A stretch of DNA of 27,879 nucleotides from an uncultured Bacilli bacterium (GTDB lineage Bacteria > Bacillota_I > Bacilli_A > RF39 > UBA660), in NCBI GenBank assembly GCA_947623845.1, contig CANQHM010000013.1:1-27879 (forward strand). The letters run 5' to 3'. This document shows positions 1-7,130 of this stretch, piece by piece. The notes beneath the pieces were generated by a model. It was given only the letters and a program-made list of their open reading frames with translations. It was not told where the DNA came from and made no database searches. The position numbers were made by a program, and so were the translations under genes. Within the stretch, counting starts at the first letter, position 1, and every line of letters starts with the position of its first letter.

Positions 1-526
1 CATGATCAATTAATACAGCATTTGCCCATTCGTGATTATTGTAATCATACCATTTTTCTTTATAATCTGCGATATATATTTTATTGTTATCATATCTTAT
101 TGGAATTAATCCCTGAAATAAATCTGGATAGTTTGCCCCACTATCATCTATGTATGGTTTAGTTATAAATTTAACTGTACATTTATTAGTAGTTTTAGTA
201 GTTAATGTTAATTCCCAAGCATCATTATTAAAGCTGGCTTTAATACCTGGTTTATCACATTGAATATTATCAAAGACATAACCATCATTTTTACCAGGAA
301 ATTCAGCTTTAGTTTCTCCATCTACTAAGACCGATAAATAAATATCTCTTTTCTTAAATTCACCTACTGTGTTAAAGACTAATTTTTGAGTGTGTCTTAC
401 TTGGTATAGTGCATATGTACTCCCTACTGCTATAATTAATAAGAGTGTTATAATACTATATAGTATCTTATTTCTATTTCCTTTCTCAATTTTCTTTAAT
501 TCTTTTTCGGGATTAAATCTTCTCAT
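1..526 (-). CDS. Membrane-anchored surface protein, lectin/FGE-like family, N-terminal part (cut by window edge)
   Basis: The reading frame opens at ATG 526, seven bases after an AGGAG site (536-540), and runs off the left edge after 175 codons, so only the N-terminus is seen. Residues 1-20 are charged. Residues 21-41 form one hydrophobic segment ending STYALY, a signal-anchor or uncleaved signal. A small Cys-containing domain follows (C90 and C116 by alignment), then the start of the region that leads into the C-terminal lectin-like domain in the paralogues. Over its whole visible length it aligns without gaps to the protein at 21412-23166, with roughly 85% identical residues by eye. The promoter at 569-597 carries a palindrome in its spacer and the gene is divergent from the XRE gene at 642. 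Whether its C-terminus has the same variable-looking tail cannot be seen here. Function is inferred only: a cell-surface binding protein. Confidence 0.85.
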   Translation of the reverse strand, partial: MRRFNPEKELKKIEKGNRNKILYSIITLLLIIAVGSTYALYQVRHTQKLVFNTVGEFKKRDIYLSVLVDGETKAEFPGKNDGYVFDNIQCDKPGIKASFNNDAWELTLTTKTTNKCTVKFITKPYIDDSGANYPDLFQGLIPIRYDNNKIYIADYKEKWYDYNNHEWANAVLIDH

Positions 527-541
527 ATTTTTATTCTCCTT

Positions 542-558
542 TAGATAAATATTATCTA
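542..558. promoter_or_regulatory. Second palindrome in the leader of the 1-526 gene
   Basis: TAGATAA, three bases, then its exact complement TTATCTA, located between the -10 box and the ribosome-binding site of the surface gene. Its half-site shares the TAGA core with the 571-591 palindrome, so it may be a secondary operator. It is AT-rich, so chance is possible. Confidence 0.4.
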
Positions 559-568
559 TACATTAATT

Positions 569-597
569 ATTATAGACAAATTTTGTCTATAAGTCAA
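569..597 (-). promoter_or_regulatory. Promoter of the 1-526 surface gene with embedded operator palindrome
   Basis: On the minus strand TTGACT (597-592) and TATAAT (574-569) are 17 bases apart. A perfect inverted repeat, half-site TATAGACAAA at 571-580 and its complement at 582-591, fills the spacer and overlaps the -10, so a bound repressor would block RNA polymerase. The natural candidate repressor is the divergent XRE gene at 642-872, which is an inference. A second, separate palindrome (TAGATAA and its complement, 542-558) lies in the 5' leader. Confidence 0.8.
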
Positions 598-641
598 TAG
601 TTAAAATCTATCTATGTTTTAATAAGTACAGGTGATAAAAA

Positions 642-872
642 ATGAATAGATTAAAAGAATTAAGAGAGGACAAAGATATAATGCAAAAAGATATTGCTAA
701 AGCTTTAGGTATAACTCAAAGGAATTATAGCTATATTGAAACAGGTTATACTGCTCTAACAGAAGACTTACTTAAAAAGTTAGCCGACTACTATAATACT
801 AGTATTGATTACATCTTATATCGTACTGATGAAAGAAAACCTTATCAAAAAAGTATTATAAATGATAAATAA
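642..872 (+). CDS. Small XRE-family HTH regulator, divergent from surface gene
   Basis: A 76-residue protein made almost entirely of a Cro/C1-type helix-turn-helix (residues 3-58: RLKELREDKDIMQKDIAKAL, then the recognition helix around TQRNYSYIE). The ATG follows AGGTGA at a good distance. There is no effector or dimerisation domain beyond the HTH, as in small phage-like repressors. It is transcribed away from the surface gene at 1-526, and a strong palindrome lies inside that gene's promoter. I infer that it represses the surface gene and perhaps itself. The surface gene at 21412-23166 has the same arrangement with the XRE gene at 23294. A clear terminator follows at 875-907. Confidence 0.9.
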   Translation: MNRLKELREDKDIMQKDIAKALGITQRNYSYIETGYTALTEDLLKKLADYYNTSIDYILYRTDERKPYQKSIINDK

Positions 873-874
873 TA

Positions 875-907
875 AAAAAGTATTTACCGCCACAGTAAAT
901 ACTTTTT
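875..907 (+). terminator. Intrinsic terminator after the small XRE gene
   Basis: Perfect 13-base inverted repeat AAAAAGTATTTAC / GTAAATACTTTTT around a 7-base loop (CGCCACA), starting three bases after the stop codon and ending in a T tract. Confidence 0.9.
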
Positions 908-911
908 ATTT

Positions 912-943
912 ATTAAGACAATTTTTAGGAGCAATGTCTTAAT
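912..943. repeat. 9-bp inverted repeat ATTAAGACA / TGTCTTAAT
   Basis: The arms at 912-920 and 935-943 are perfect complements with a 14-base loop. There is no T tract on either side, so it is not a classic terminator. It carries the same AAGACA/TGTCTT core as the palindrome at 1735-1752 and resembles the AGACA core at 571-591. It may be a regulatory site or a weak stem downstream of the 1007-1699 gene. Confidence 0.4.
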
Positions 944-1006
944 CCTTACACAAATATAAAATTTAGTTTTTAAATCTATTAAAGATTAATGCCAAATATA
1001 ATCAAA

Positions 1007-1699
1007 TTAGTATAAAGCAACGTCTACACCATTCATTTGATCATAATAACCTTTAACAGAACTATCAAATAAGATTACGCCACCATAGCCAGATTTACTT
1101 AAACTATACTTTTGAGATTGAGCTAGTGATACATTATTAGTTGCATGTTGATATGAACCATATACATGAGGATATGAACCTGTTATATTATATATAACAC
1201 TCATACTAAGCATGAAATTAGTTGCACCATCAACTAGATTCATGGAAATGCCGACACCATTATTAAACATTTTAGTATTTTGAGTGGTATATAAATATCC
1301 AACTGCTCCGGAACTTCCATCTTTTAAATAAGATTGCGTTCCACTTAATGAAGACATATTAAAATTTACACCCTCAGTTCTTAATGCTAAAACATCATAT
1401 GATTTAACATTTGGAACAGCTGTCCATTGCAAAGTTAAAAGTATTTTTGTGCCATTATCTGCAATAGTTAATTTTTTATATGCCGTATTCCAATATGTAC
1501 TAATTAAACTGATATTACTAGCAGCATTATATTCTTCTTCAGTAACCTCAGTGGTTTCTTGAAACTCGCCATATGGATCACTTATTGTTTTAAAATACTT
1601 AGTTTGACTTCTAATAATTTGTCCTTCTTCAGCATGACAAGTTGGGATTAATACAAATAATGAAATAAATAATCCAATTATAAAACTACTCTTTTTTAT
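1007..1699 (-). CDS. Secreted protein of unknown family, apparent AUA start codon
   Basis: The frame encodes about 230 residues. From 1699 it reads [ATA] KKSSFIIGLFISLFVLIPTC then HAEE: a textbook signal peptide with Lys-Lys n-region, hydrophobic core and CHA|EE cleavage site. An AAAGGAG ribosome site sits nine bases upstream (1709-1715). The in-frame codon three positions upstream of the ATA is TAG, so no ATG, GTG or TTG can supply the n-region. The next possible standard start is a TTG at 1432, which would remove the signal peptide and 89 codons that look coding. The mature part contains a stretch (LQWTAVPNVKSYDVLALR) that recalls a fibronectin-III-type strand pattern, plus Gly/Ser/Asn-rich sequence. 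I recognise no catalytic motif. Alternatively the start was recently lost by mutation and this is a decaying gene. Confidence 0.75.
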   Translation of the reverse strand: MKKSSFIIGLFISLFVLIPTCHAEEGQIIRSQTKYFKTISDPYGEFQETTEVTEEEYNAASNISLISTYWNTAYKKLTIADNGTKILLTLQWTAVPNVKSYDVLALRTEGVNFNMSSLSGTQSYLKDGSSGAVGYLYTTQNTKMFNNGVGISMNLVDGATNFMLSMSVIYNITGSYPHVYGSYQHATNNVSLAQSQKYSLSKSGYGGVILFDSSVKGYYDQMNGVDVALY

Positions 1700-1734
1700 A
1701 AACTTCTACTCCTTTCCGTTTTTATTTTACCATA

Positions 1735-1752
1735 TAAGACATTCTTGTCCTA
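1735..1752. promoter_or_regulatory. Imperfect palindrome upstream of the secreted-protein gene
   Basis: TAAGACA-TTCT-TGTCCTA, one G:T mismatch, just upstream of an extended -10-like TGGTAAAAT (minus strand, 1724-1732). It is a plausible operator sharing the AAGACA core with 912-943. No good -35 is seen. Confidence 0.4.
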
Positions 1753-1788
1753 AGCAAGTTTTAATTTACACAGCAAATATTTATTGCT

Positions 1789-2895
1789 TTAGTTTAATAT
1801 TCTATTAACTTCTTCATATATTATACTCGTATATTTTTGATAATCGCCGCATTTGTCGATCATGCAAGTTGTTTTTTTATCATCAATTTTAAATTTATTT
1901 ACTATCTTCTTTTCTTCATAATCATATTCATTTACTTCAAAATGCTTATCATCAAAATAATAAAGTACATCTATTAAAGATTTATTATCTTCATATGTAT
2001 ATTCTATACTTGTCGAATTACTATAATATACATATTTCCCGTTTTTAATCTTTCTAATATAATAATCATTCTTCTCATCATATTTATAACCCGCATTTAT
2101 CAAATCATCAACATATAATTTATCCACTTCAATATCAATATTAGATTTTTGTTCTTTTATATCCTTATCTTGAGTATAGAATAAACGATTACTTTCAAAG
2201 TTTAATTTTAAATTAAGTGGGAAAGTAAATTTGTAAAGTTCATCCTTAATTGTATACTCAATATCTAAATACAAATCTTCATCTCCATATATGTCACTAG
2301 AAAAATATTCATTATAACCATATTTCTCAGTTATAGAGATATTATCTTTGTATTCACTTTCTGCTATAGCTTTTTCTTTGCCATCTCTTATAATATATAG
2401 TTTAATATTATAAACAGTATCTTCGGGTATATCTTCTAAATTAGTTTTTAAAGTACCTAACTTAAAATAATTATTAATTTTAGATTTAACTAGGATAGCA
2501 TTTGTTAAACTAAAATCATTAGAATCTAAATAAACGTCATATACTGCAAAAGCATTCTTATTTAAAATCATATAGATAGTTATACAAATAAGAAGAAAGA
2601 AGATACTAATGATAGTAATTATAAAGAAAGTTTTCTTAGTCATTTTCTTCTTTTCATAATTAATAACATCTAAAGCTTTAATATCATTATTGGCTACTCC
2701 AATTAAATCATTAAAATTTAATTCTAAAACTCTACATAAACTTAAAATAATCGAAACATCAGGTAAAGCTTTATTCGTTTCCCAGTTACTAATGGCTTGT
2801 CTTGTAATATGTAATTGTTTTGCTAAACCATCTTGGGTTAAGTATTTTTTCTTTCTAGCTGCTGCAATAATTGAACCTATATCATTTACATCCAT
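1789..2895 (-). CDS. Membrane-anchored XRE-family regulator with extracytoplasmic domain
   Basis: 368 residues. Residues 4-62 are a Cro/C1 helix-turn-helix (GSIIAAARKKKYLTQDGLAKQL, recognition helix TRQAISNWE). Residues 86-109 are one very hydrophobic transmembrane helix after a Lys-rich stop-transfer segment (YEKKKMTKK). The remaining 260 or so residues are rich in Asp, Tyr, Lys and beta-forming segments and should lie outside the membrane. This layout (cytoplasmic DNA-binding head, single TM, external domain) resembles one-component transmembrane regulators that sense a signal outside the cell. The target genes are not known. The neighbours are the secreted protein downstream on the same strand and the SpoVIF-family gene upstream. 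The start is ATG 2895 with a weak AAGTGAAG site. An 8-bp inverted repeat overlies its promoter (2924-2953), suggesting autoregulation. Confidence 0.85.
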   Translation of the reverse strand: MDVNDIGSIIAAARKKKYLTQDGLAKQLHITRQAISNWETNKALPDVSIILSLCRVLELNFNDLIGVANNDIKALDVINYEKKKMTKKTFFIITIISIFFLLICITIYMILNKNAFAVYDVYLDSNDFSLTNAILVKSKINNYFKLGTLKTNLEDIPEDTVYNIKLYIIRDGKEKAIAESEYKDNISITEKYGYNEYFSSDIYGDEDLYLDIEYTIKDELYKFTFPLNLKLNFESNRLFYTQDKDIKEQKSNIDIEVDKLYVDDLINAGYKYDEKNDYYIRKIKNGKYVYYSNSTSIEYTYEDNKSLIDVLYYFDDKHFEVNEYDYEEKKIVNKFKIDDKKTTCMIDKCGDYQKYTSIIYEEVNRILN

Positions 2896-2923
2896 ACTAC
2901 TTCACTTTCTTTCATTCGCTAAT

Positions 2924-2953
2924 AGTATAACAAAACTTATTTTCTATAAGTTT
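2924..2953 (-). promoter_or_regulatory. Promoter -10 and inverted repeat for the membrane XRE gene
   Basis: Minus-strand TATACT (2929-2924) is followed upstream by a perfect 8-bp inverted repeat AAACTTAT / ATAAGTTT (2933-2940 and 2946-2953), which covers the -10 to -35 spacer. No convincing -35 hexamer is seen, which would fit a regulated promoter. The operator role is inferred. Confidence 0.5.
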
Positions 2954-2979
2954 ACTTTTTACCTTTGGTAAAAAATGGC

Positions 2980-3006
2980 AAAAAAAGAAGATGATTAGAA
3001 CATCTT
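2980..3006 (-). terminator. Terminator overlapping the stop codon of the SpoVIF-family gene
   Basis: On the minus strand AAGATG (3006-3001) pairs with CATCTT (2993-2988) around a loop that contains the TAA stop, followed by a C and seven T. Confidence 0.8.
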
Positions 3007-3237
3007 TTCAACACTTTTAGGAACTTTATCTTTAACTATAGCATCTACGATCTTATCTTCTTTTTCTTTACTGACGCTTTTACCAGTCATTTTTGATAAA
3101 GTAGATATTACTTCTCTTAAAGTAGCTTCATCTTTCATATTACCATTTTGAAGTTTTTGGGCTAAAGAGATTATGGTATCTTTAGATACTTTAGTCTTCT
3201 TCTCTACCTTATCAAAGAATTTATCATCTAATGCCAA
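2995..3237 (-). CDS. spoVIF: SpoVIF-family (stage VI sporulation protein F-like) small protein
   Basis: 80 residues that match my recollection of the SpoVIF/YjcC family from start to end: FFDKVEKKTKVSKD, a helix with LAQKLQNGNMKDEATLREVI, then KEKEDKIVDAIVKDKVPKS. In Bacillus subtilis this protein is needed late in sporulation for coat assembly. Here no other sporulation gene is visible, so the local role is unknown and it may be a retained housekeeping relative. The start is TTG 3237, nine bases after AGGAGG. It lies 45 bases downstream of the XRE gene at 3283-3504 on the same strand and is probably co-transcribed from the promoter at 3540-3568. The terminator overlaps its stop codon. Confidence 0.8.
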   Translation of the reverse strand: MALDDKFFDKVEKKTKVSKDTIISLAQKLQNGNMKDEATLREVISTLSKMTGKSVSKEKEDKIVDAIVKDKVPKSVEKMF

Positions 3238-3282
3238 AATGAAAAACCTCCTACCATAAAATATGATAAGAGATTTTTTTTG

Positions 3283-3504
3283 TTAACCCTGAGATATGTA
3301 AAACACATCATCAGGTTTTAGATTGAAAACTGCGGAAATTTTTAAGGCATTCTCATAAGTAAGATTACGAACTCCATTTTCAATTTGCCAGTAAAAAGAT
3401 TTAGATAAACCAGTTTTTTCGCTCATAATCTTAATGGTGTACTTATTTTCTAGCCGTAATTCCTTTAGTTTCTTTCTAAACTTTACATTTGTTTCTAAAG
3501 ACAT
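3283..3504 (-). CDS. Small XRE-family HTH regulator
   Basis: 73 residues, essentially one Cro/C1 helix-turn-helix (residues 8-68; KFRKKLKELRLENKYTIKIM, recognition helix around LSKSFYWQIE). The ATG at 3504 follows AAAGGAG with seven bases between, and a consensus promoter lies upstream (3540-3568). It is divergent from the XRE gene at 3639 and heads a short unit with the SpoVIF-family gene. HTH-only size suggests a simple repressor. The target is not known. Confidence 0.88.
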   Translation of the reverse strand: MSLETNVKFRKKLKELRLENKYTIKIMSEKTGLSKSFYWQIENGVRNLTYENALKISAVFNLKPDDVFYISQG

Positions 3505-3539
3505 AGCATTGCTCCTTTTGCTTTCTTTTTTATAATATT

Positions 3540-3568
3540 ATATTAAACTTTCTGTCTTATTTTGTCAA
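3540..3568 (-). promoter_or_regulatory. Sigma-A promoter for the 3504-2995 unit
   Basis: Minus strand TTGACA (3568-3563), 17-base spacer, TAATAT (3545-3540). The -35 is perfect consensus. Confidence 0.8.
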
Positions 3569-3638
3569 TTCCTCTATATTTAACTAGGTAGACTTATTCG
3601 CTATAAGCTAATATATTTTATTAGAGGAGTGGTAATTT

Positions 3639-3893
3639 TTGGCAAATATACGCACTATTATAGGAAGAAATTTAAAATATATTAGATATCAAAGTGGTTT
3701 AAGTCAAGAAGAATTTTATAATAAATATAATCTTAACTTTAAATACTACTCTATGGTTGAACGTGGCGATTTAAATGTTCGAGTAGATACTATTGATAAA
3801 TTAGCACTATTACTTAATGTGCCATCTAGTGAATTTTTTATTGATGATCCTAGTAGAGAGATTAAATCAACAAGAATTGATGCGAGAAATTAA
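3639..3893 (+). CDS. Small XRE-family HTH regulator
   Basis: 84 residues with a Cro/C1-type HTH over residues 4-68 (IIGRNLKYIRYQSGLSQEEF, recognition helix region NFKYYSMVERGD). The start is TTG 3639, nine bases after AGAGGAG. The C-terminal 15 residues are charged and carry no recognisable domain. It is divergent from the XRE gene at 3504. Its TAA stop directly abuts the TAA of der on the opposite strand, and one hairpin (3883-3908) serves as its terminator. Confidence 0.87.
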   Translation: MANIRTIIGRNLKYIRYQSGLSQEEFYNKYNLNFKYYSMVERGDLNVRVDTIDKLALLLNVPSSEFFIDDPSREIKSTRIDARN

Positions 3894-3908
3894 TTATTTC
3901 TCGTTTTT
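3883..3908 (+). terminator. Shared terminator between the XRE gene and der
   Basis: CGAGAAA (3883-3889) pairs with TTTCTCG (3897-3903) followed by five T. The hairpin contains both stop codons of the two convergent genes, which are adjacent with no base between them. Confidence 0.8.
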
Positions 3909-5201
3909 ATTTTTGAACTGTAAGATGATAGGAGTTCCTTCTAAATTAAAGGTTTCTCTTATCTTATTTTCTAAATAACGATAATAACTAAAATGGACTA
4001 GTTTTTTATCATTAACAAAGAAAGTGAATTTAGGTGGTTTGATTCCCGTTTGGGAAACATCATTAATATTTAATCTTTGTCCCTTATATGATGGGGCGGC
4101 ATGAATGGTGTTAGCCGTAATAATGGCATCATATAATACTTCACTATCTACTTCTTGCGTGGCGTTTTCGTAAGCAGATAGAACTTCAGGCATTAAAAGA
4201 TTAATTCGTTTTTTATATTTAGCACTTAGGAAAACGATATTAACATATGGGATGAATTGAAATTCGTTACGAATTAGTTCTTGGAATTTTTTCATATCAG
4301 TATCACTATGGGGAACCGCATCCCATTTATTTACTACTAATACTAAAGCTTTACCAGCATCTATGGCATAAGATGCTATATGTTTATCGTGTTCAATTAT
4401 TCCTTCGCTAGCATCAATTACTAAAACACAGACATCACTATCTTCAATGGCTTTTAGAGAACGAATCAAACTATAACGTTCAACACTTTCATAGATTTTG
4501 CCTTTTTTACGCATGCCGGCAGTATCTACTAAGATATATTCTTGATGGTCATAAGTAAATACGGTATCAATCGCATCTCTTGTAGTCCCCGCTTTATCAC
4601 TAACGATTACCCTATCTTCATTTAATATGGCATTTATTAAACTAGATTTACCAACGTTAGGACGACCGATTACGGAAAATCTAAGACGTTCATCTATTTC
4701 TTTAGTATTAACATTCATATCTTTGGTAATTAACTCTAATAATTCATTAATATTCTTTTTATGAGCGGCACTTATTCCAATCACATGCTCAAATCCTAAT
4801 TCATAATAATTATAGATATTATCTTCATATTTTTCATTATCAAGTTTATTTACAACGACGATGACTTCTTTATTACTTTTAAGTAACATATCTCTTACGA
4901 TAACATCATCACTTGTAAGTTCTTCTCTTCCCGAAACAATAAATAAAATAATATCACTTTCGGAAATAGCAAGTTCCGCTTGCATCTTAATATCATCATT
5001 AAAAGTATCATTACCACTAGTAATTCCTCCGGTATCAATTAGAATAAAATTCTTATCATTATATGAAACATTACCATATATACGATCTCTAGTAATACCA
5101 GGAGTATCCATAATAATAGCTTTCTTCTCTTTAATTAATAAATTAAAAAGGGTACTTTTACCAACATTAGGTTTTCCTACTAAACAAACACATTTTTTCA
5201 A
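3894..5201 (-). CDS. der: Ribosome biogenesis GTPase Der (EngA)
   Basis: 435 residues with the tandem GTPase plan unique to Der: G-domain 1 with GKPNVGKS (9-16), DTGG (56-59), NKLD (118-121); G-domain 2 with GRPNVGKS (179-186), DTAG (226-229), NKWD (291-294); then a KH-like domain to the end. Der acts in 50S ribosomal subunit maturation. The frame is open for 22 more codons upstream, but I place the start at TTG 5201. That gives the family's usual N-terminus and length (B. subtilis 436), AAGGAGG lies just upstream, and a promoter (5228-5256) sits inside the upstream extension, so that extension would not be transcribed. No insertions or missing motifs are seen. Confidence 0.95.
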   Translation of the reverse strand: MKKCVCLVGKPNVGKSTLFNLLIKEKKAIIMDTPGITRDRIYGNVSYNDKNFILIDTGGITSGNDTFNDDIKMQAELAISESDIILFIVSGREELTSDDVIVRDMLLKSNKEVIVVVNKLDNEKYEDNIYNYYELGFEHVIGISAAHKKNINELLELITKDMNVNTKEIDERLRFSVIGRPNVGKSSLINAILNEDRVIVSDKAGTTRDAIDTVFTYDHQEYILVDTAGMRKKGKIYESVERYSLIRSLKAIEDSDVCVLVIDASEGIIEHDKHIASYAIDAGKALVLVVNKWDAVPHSDTDMKKFQELIRNEFQFIPYVNIVFLSAKYKKRINLLMPEVLSAYENATQEVDSEVLYDAIITANTIHAAPSYKGQRLNINDVSQTGIKPPKFTFFVNDKKLVHFSYYRYLENKIRETFNLEGTPIILQFKNKNEK

Positions 5202-5227
5202 ACAGGCATCAACCTCCTTCAAAAAGA

Positions 5228-5256
5228 ATTCTACCATAAAATGCTTATTAAGTAAA
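5228..5256 (-). promoter_or_regulatory. Promoter of der
   Basis: Minus strand TTTACT (5256-5251), 17-base spacer, extended -10 TGGTAGAAT with TAGAAT at 5233-5228. Transcription would start near 5221, which supports translation starting at 5201 rather than at the upstream ATGs. Confidence 0.65.
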
Positions 5257-5276
5257 TTTATTTCCATAAATTGGTC

Positions 5277-5305
5277 TTGCGAAATATGTAAAATAATTTT
5301 ATAAT
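5277..5305 (+). promoter_or_regulatory. Promoter of the Y-family polymerase-yolD operon
   Basis: TTGCGA (5277-5282), 17-base spacer, perfect TATAAT (5300-5305). I see no LexA-type box (CGAAC-N4-GTTCG), so SOS control by that site is not supported. Confidence 0.7.
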
Positions 5306-5335
5306 TATATTAAACATTTGTTTGGAGTTGGTGAT

Positions 5336-6586
5336 ATGGATAAGCATATTATGTGTATTGATTTAAAGAGTTTTTTTGCTTCGGTAGAATGTGTAGATCG
5401 CGGGTTAGATCCTTTTTCTACTCCTTTAGTAGTAGCAAGTAAGAGAAAAGAATCAAATGGAGCGATTACTCTAGCGGTTACACCCTATTTAAAGAAACAA
5501 GGTTTACCATCACGGATTAGATTATATGAAATACCAAAAGATATTAAATATTTTATTGTTCCTCCAAGAATGAAATTATATATGGAAAAAAGTAAAGAAG
5601 TAGTAAGTATTTATGCAGATTTTATTAGTTTAGATGATATTCATATTTATTCTGTTGATGAATGTTTTTTAGATGTTACTAATTATTTAAAGTTTTATCA
5701 AATGAGTGATTTAGAATTAGCAAAGAAGATTTTAGAAACTGTTAAAGAAAAAACTGGTCTTACAGCAACATGTGGAATTGGACCAAATCTTTTTTTAGCG
5801 AAAGTGGCTATGGATGTGGAAGCAAAGAAGAATGAAGATGGGATTGCAAAATGGACTTTTGATGATGTTAAAACAAAGTTATGGAAGATTTCACCTCTAT
5901 CAAAGGTTTGGGGGATTGGGTCAAGAATGGAAAAAAGATTAAATACTTTAAATATTTACACCGTAAAGGATTTAGCATTATATGACCCCTTAAAGTTAAA
6001 AGAAAAATTTGGAGTAATGGGATTAGAACTACATAACCATGCTAATGGGATTGATTATAGCGAAATAAAAGATTTTAAAGAAGAAGCAAAAGAAAAAAGT
6101 ATTAGTGAAAGTCAAGTTTTATTTAGAGATTATTATGCCCCAGATATTTATATTATTATAAGAGAAATGACGGAGAATTTATGCCGCCGACTTAGAGCAA
6201 GTAGCTTACTTACAAAGACAATTTATTTAAAAATTACTTATTCCAAAGATTACGCTTCGTCTTTTAGTCATCATATTACTTTAGATAGTGCCATAGATGA
6301 CCCGTTAATTATTTATCAAAATTTTTTATTAATATTTGATAAGTATTACGAAAACTTACCTATTCGTAAAGTAGGATTAGCATTTTCTTCTTTAAGTTCT
6401 AATAGTTATGAGCAATTAAATATTTTTAATAATGTTTTAGATAGAGAAAAAGATAAGAAACTTTTAAAAACGGTTGATGATATTAAAAATACTTTTGGGA
6501 AGAATAGTATTTTAAAGGCTTCCGCCCTACTTGATGCTTCGACGGCGAAGGAAAGAAATCATAAATTAGGAGGACATCATGAATAG
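5336..6586 (+). CDS. Y-family translesion DNA polymerase, UvrX/YqjW type
   Basis: 416 residues. Catalytic carboxylates are seen in IDLKSFFASVE (D9) and YSVDE (D108, E109), followed by the thumb HhH region (VWGIGSRMEKRLNTLNI, 191-207) and the little-finger domain. QLNIF (360-364) fits the beta-clamp binding motif. The C-terminal ERNHKLGGH tail is typical of the UvrX/YqjW branch rather than of classical DinB. It copies damaged DNA with low fidelity during repair. The start is ATG 5336, eight bases after GGAG; a TTG six codons upstream is open but has no ribosome site. Its last 8 bases overlap the yolD-like gene, so the pair is translationally coupled. Confidence 0.93.
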   Translation: MDKHIMCIDLKSFFASVECVDRGLDPFSTPLVVASKRKESNGAITLAVTPYLKKQGLPSRIRLYEIPKDIKYFIVPPRMKLYMEKSKEVVSIYADFISLDDIHIYSVDECFLDVTNYLKFYQMSDLELAKKILETVKEKTGLTATCGIGPNLFLAKVAMDVEAKKNEDGIAKWTFDDVKTKLWKISPLSKVWGIGSRMEKRLNTLNIYTVKDLALYDPLKLKEKFGVMGLELHNHANGIDYSEIKDFKEEAKEKSISESQVLFRDYYAPDIYIIIREMTENLCRRLRASSLLTKTIYLKITYSKDYASSFSHHITLDSAIDDPLIIYQNFLLIFDKYYENLPIRKVGLAFSSLSSNSYEQLNIFNNVLDREKDKKLLKTVDDIKNTFGKNSILKASALLDASTAKERNHKLGGHHE

Positions 6587-6914
6587 AAATAGTGTAAGTT
6601 ATGATCGCGGAATGATTAAGTGGTTACCTTTTAATAGTGTCATACCTTTAAAAGAAATTAAAAATAAAATAAAAAGTGAGAAAGATATAACTACCTTCCC
6701 GATTCTTAGTGATGAAGAATTAAATACGATTCAAGATAATATGCTTACAGCTTATCATTTACAAGAAGAAGTTATTATTACCTATTTTTATAATTATAAT
6801 TTATATAAACTTAAAGGAATTATTAATTTAATTATACCGGATAAAAAGCTAATTATCATTAATAAAACTATTAAATTATATTTTAATCAAATAGTAAAAA
6901 TTAATCTGATATAG
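6579..6914 (+). CDS. YolD-like protein, partner of the Y-family polymerase
   Basis: 111 residues starting at an ATG inside the polymerase stop region, with AGGAGGA just upstream. The N-terminal DRGMIKWLPFNSVIPL signature is that of YolD-like proteins, which commonly follow UvrX/YqjW-type polymerases in Firmicutes and have been compared to UmuD. The second half holds two beta-rich segments, as in the family. It probably modulates the polymerase; this is inferred from context. Its 3' end overlaps the convergent ABC-F remnant by 14 bases. Confidence 0.85.
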   Translation: MNRNSVSYDRGMIKWLPFNSVIPLKEIKNKIKSEKDITTFPILSDEELNTIQDNMLTAYHLQEEVIITYFYNYNLYKLKGIINLIIPDKKLIIINKTIKLYFNQIVKINLI

Positions 6915-7129
6915 AATCTCTTTCAATATAATCTTTATAACCGCCCTCATATCTTTCTATTTTATTATTTTTAAATACTAATATTTTATCAGTTACTTCT
7001 TTTAATAAGTATTTATCATGGCTAGCGATTAAGATTGATCCAGGAAATTTTTTTAAAGCCTGCTCTAATTCTATTTTGTTAGCTAAATCCAAATGATTTG
7101 TAGGTTCATCTAATATAAGTAAATTATAA
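6901..7129 (-). pseudogene. C-terminal remnant of an ABC-F ATPase
   Basis: Only the last 75 or so codons remain: Walker B NLLILDEPTNHLD with the DEPTNHLDL signature of ABC-F proteins, the switch histidine in ASHDKYLL, and the end of the domain. The Walker A, the signature motif and the whole first ABC domain are missing. Homology stops at about 7129, where the T tract of the structured RNA (7131-7233) begins, so this looks like a deletion or insertion junction. No start codon or ribosome site belongs to it. A 63-codon frame from ATG-like 7092 is open but begins after Walker B and would not fold as an ATPase. Confidence 0.85.
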
Positions 7130-7130
7130 C

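Noticed and set aside
2690..2971. Open frame on the plus strand inside and before the membrane XRE gene
   Set aside because: It lies opposite a well-supported gene, has no ribosome site, and its protein has no recognisable features.
5202..5267. N-terminal extension of der to the upstream ATG
   Set aside because: It would add residues absent from the family, and the der promoter -10 lies inside it.
4861..5304. Plus-strand open frame opposite der
   Set aside because: Shadow of a conserved GTPase gene; its hydrophobic Ser/Leu-rich composition is an antisense artefact.
5277..5335. SOS (LexA) box for the Y-family polymerase operon
   Set aside because: No CGAAC-N4-GTTCG-like sequence is found near the promoter.
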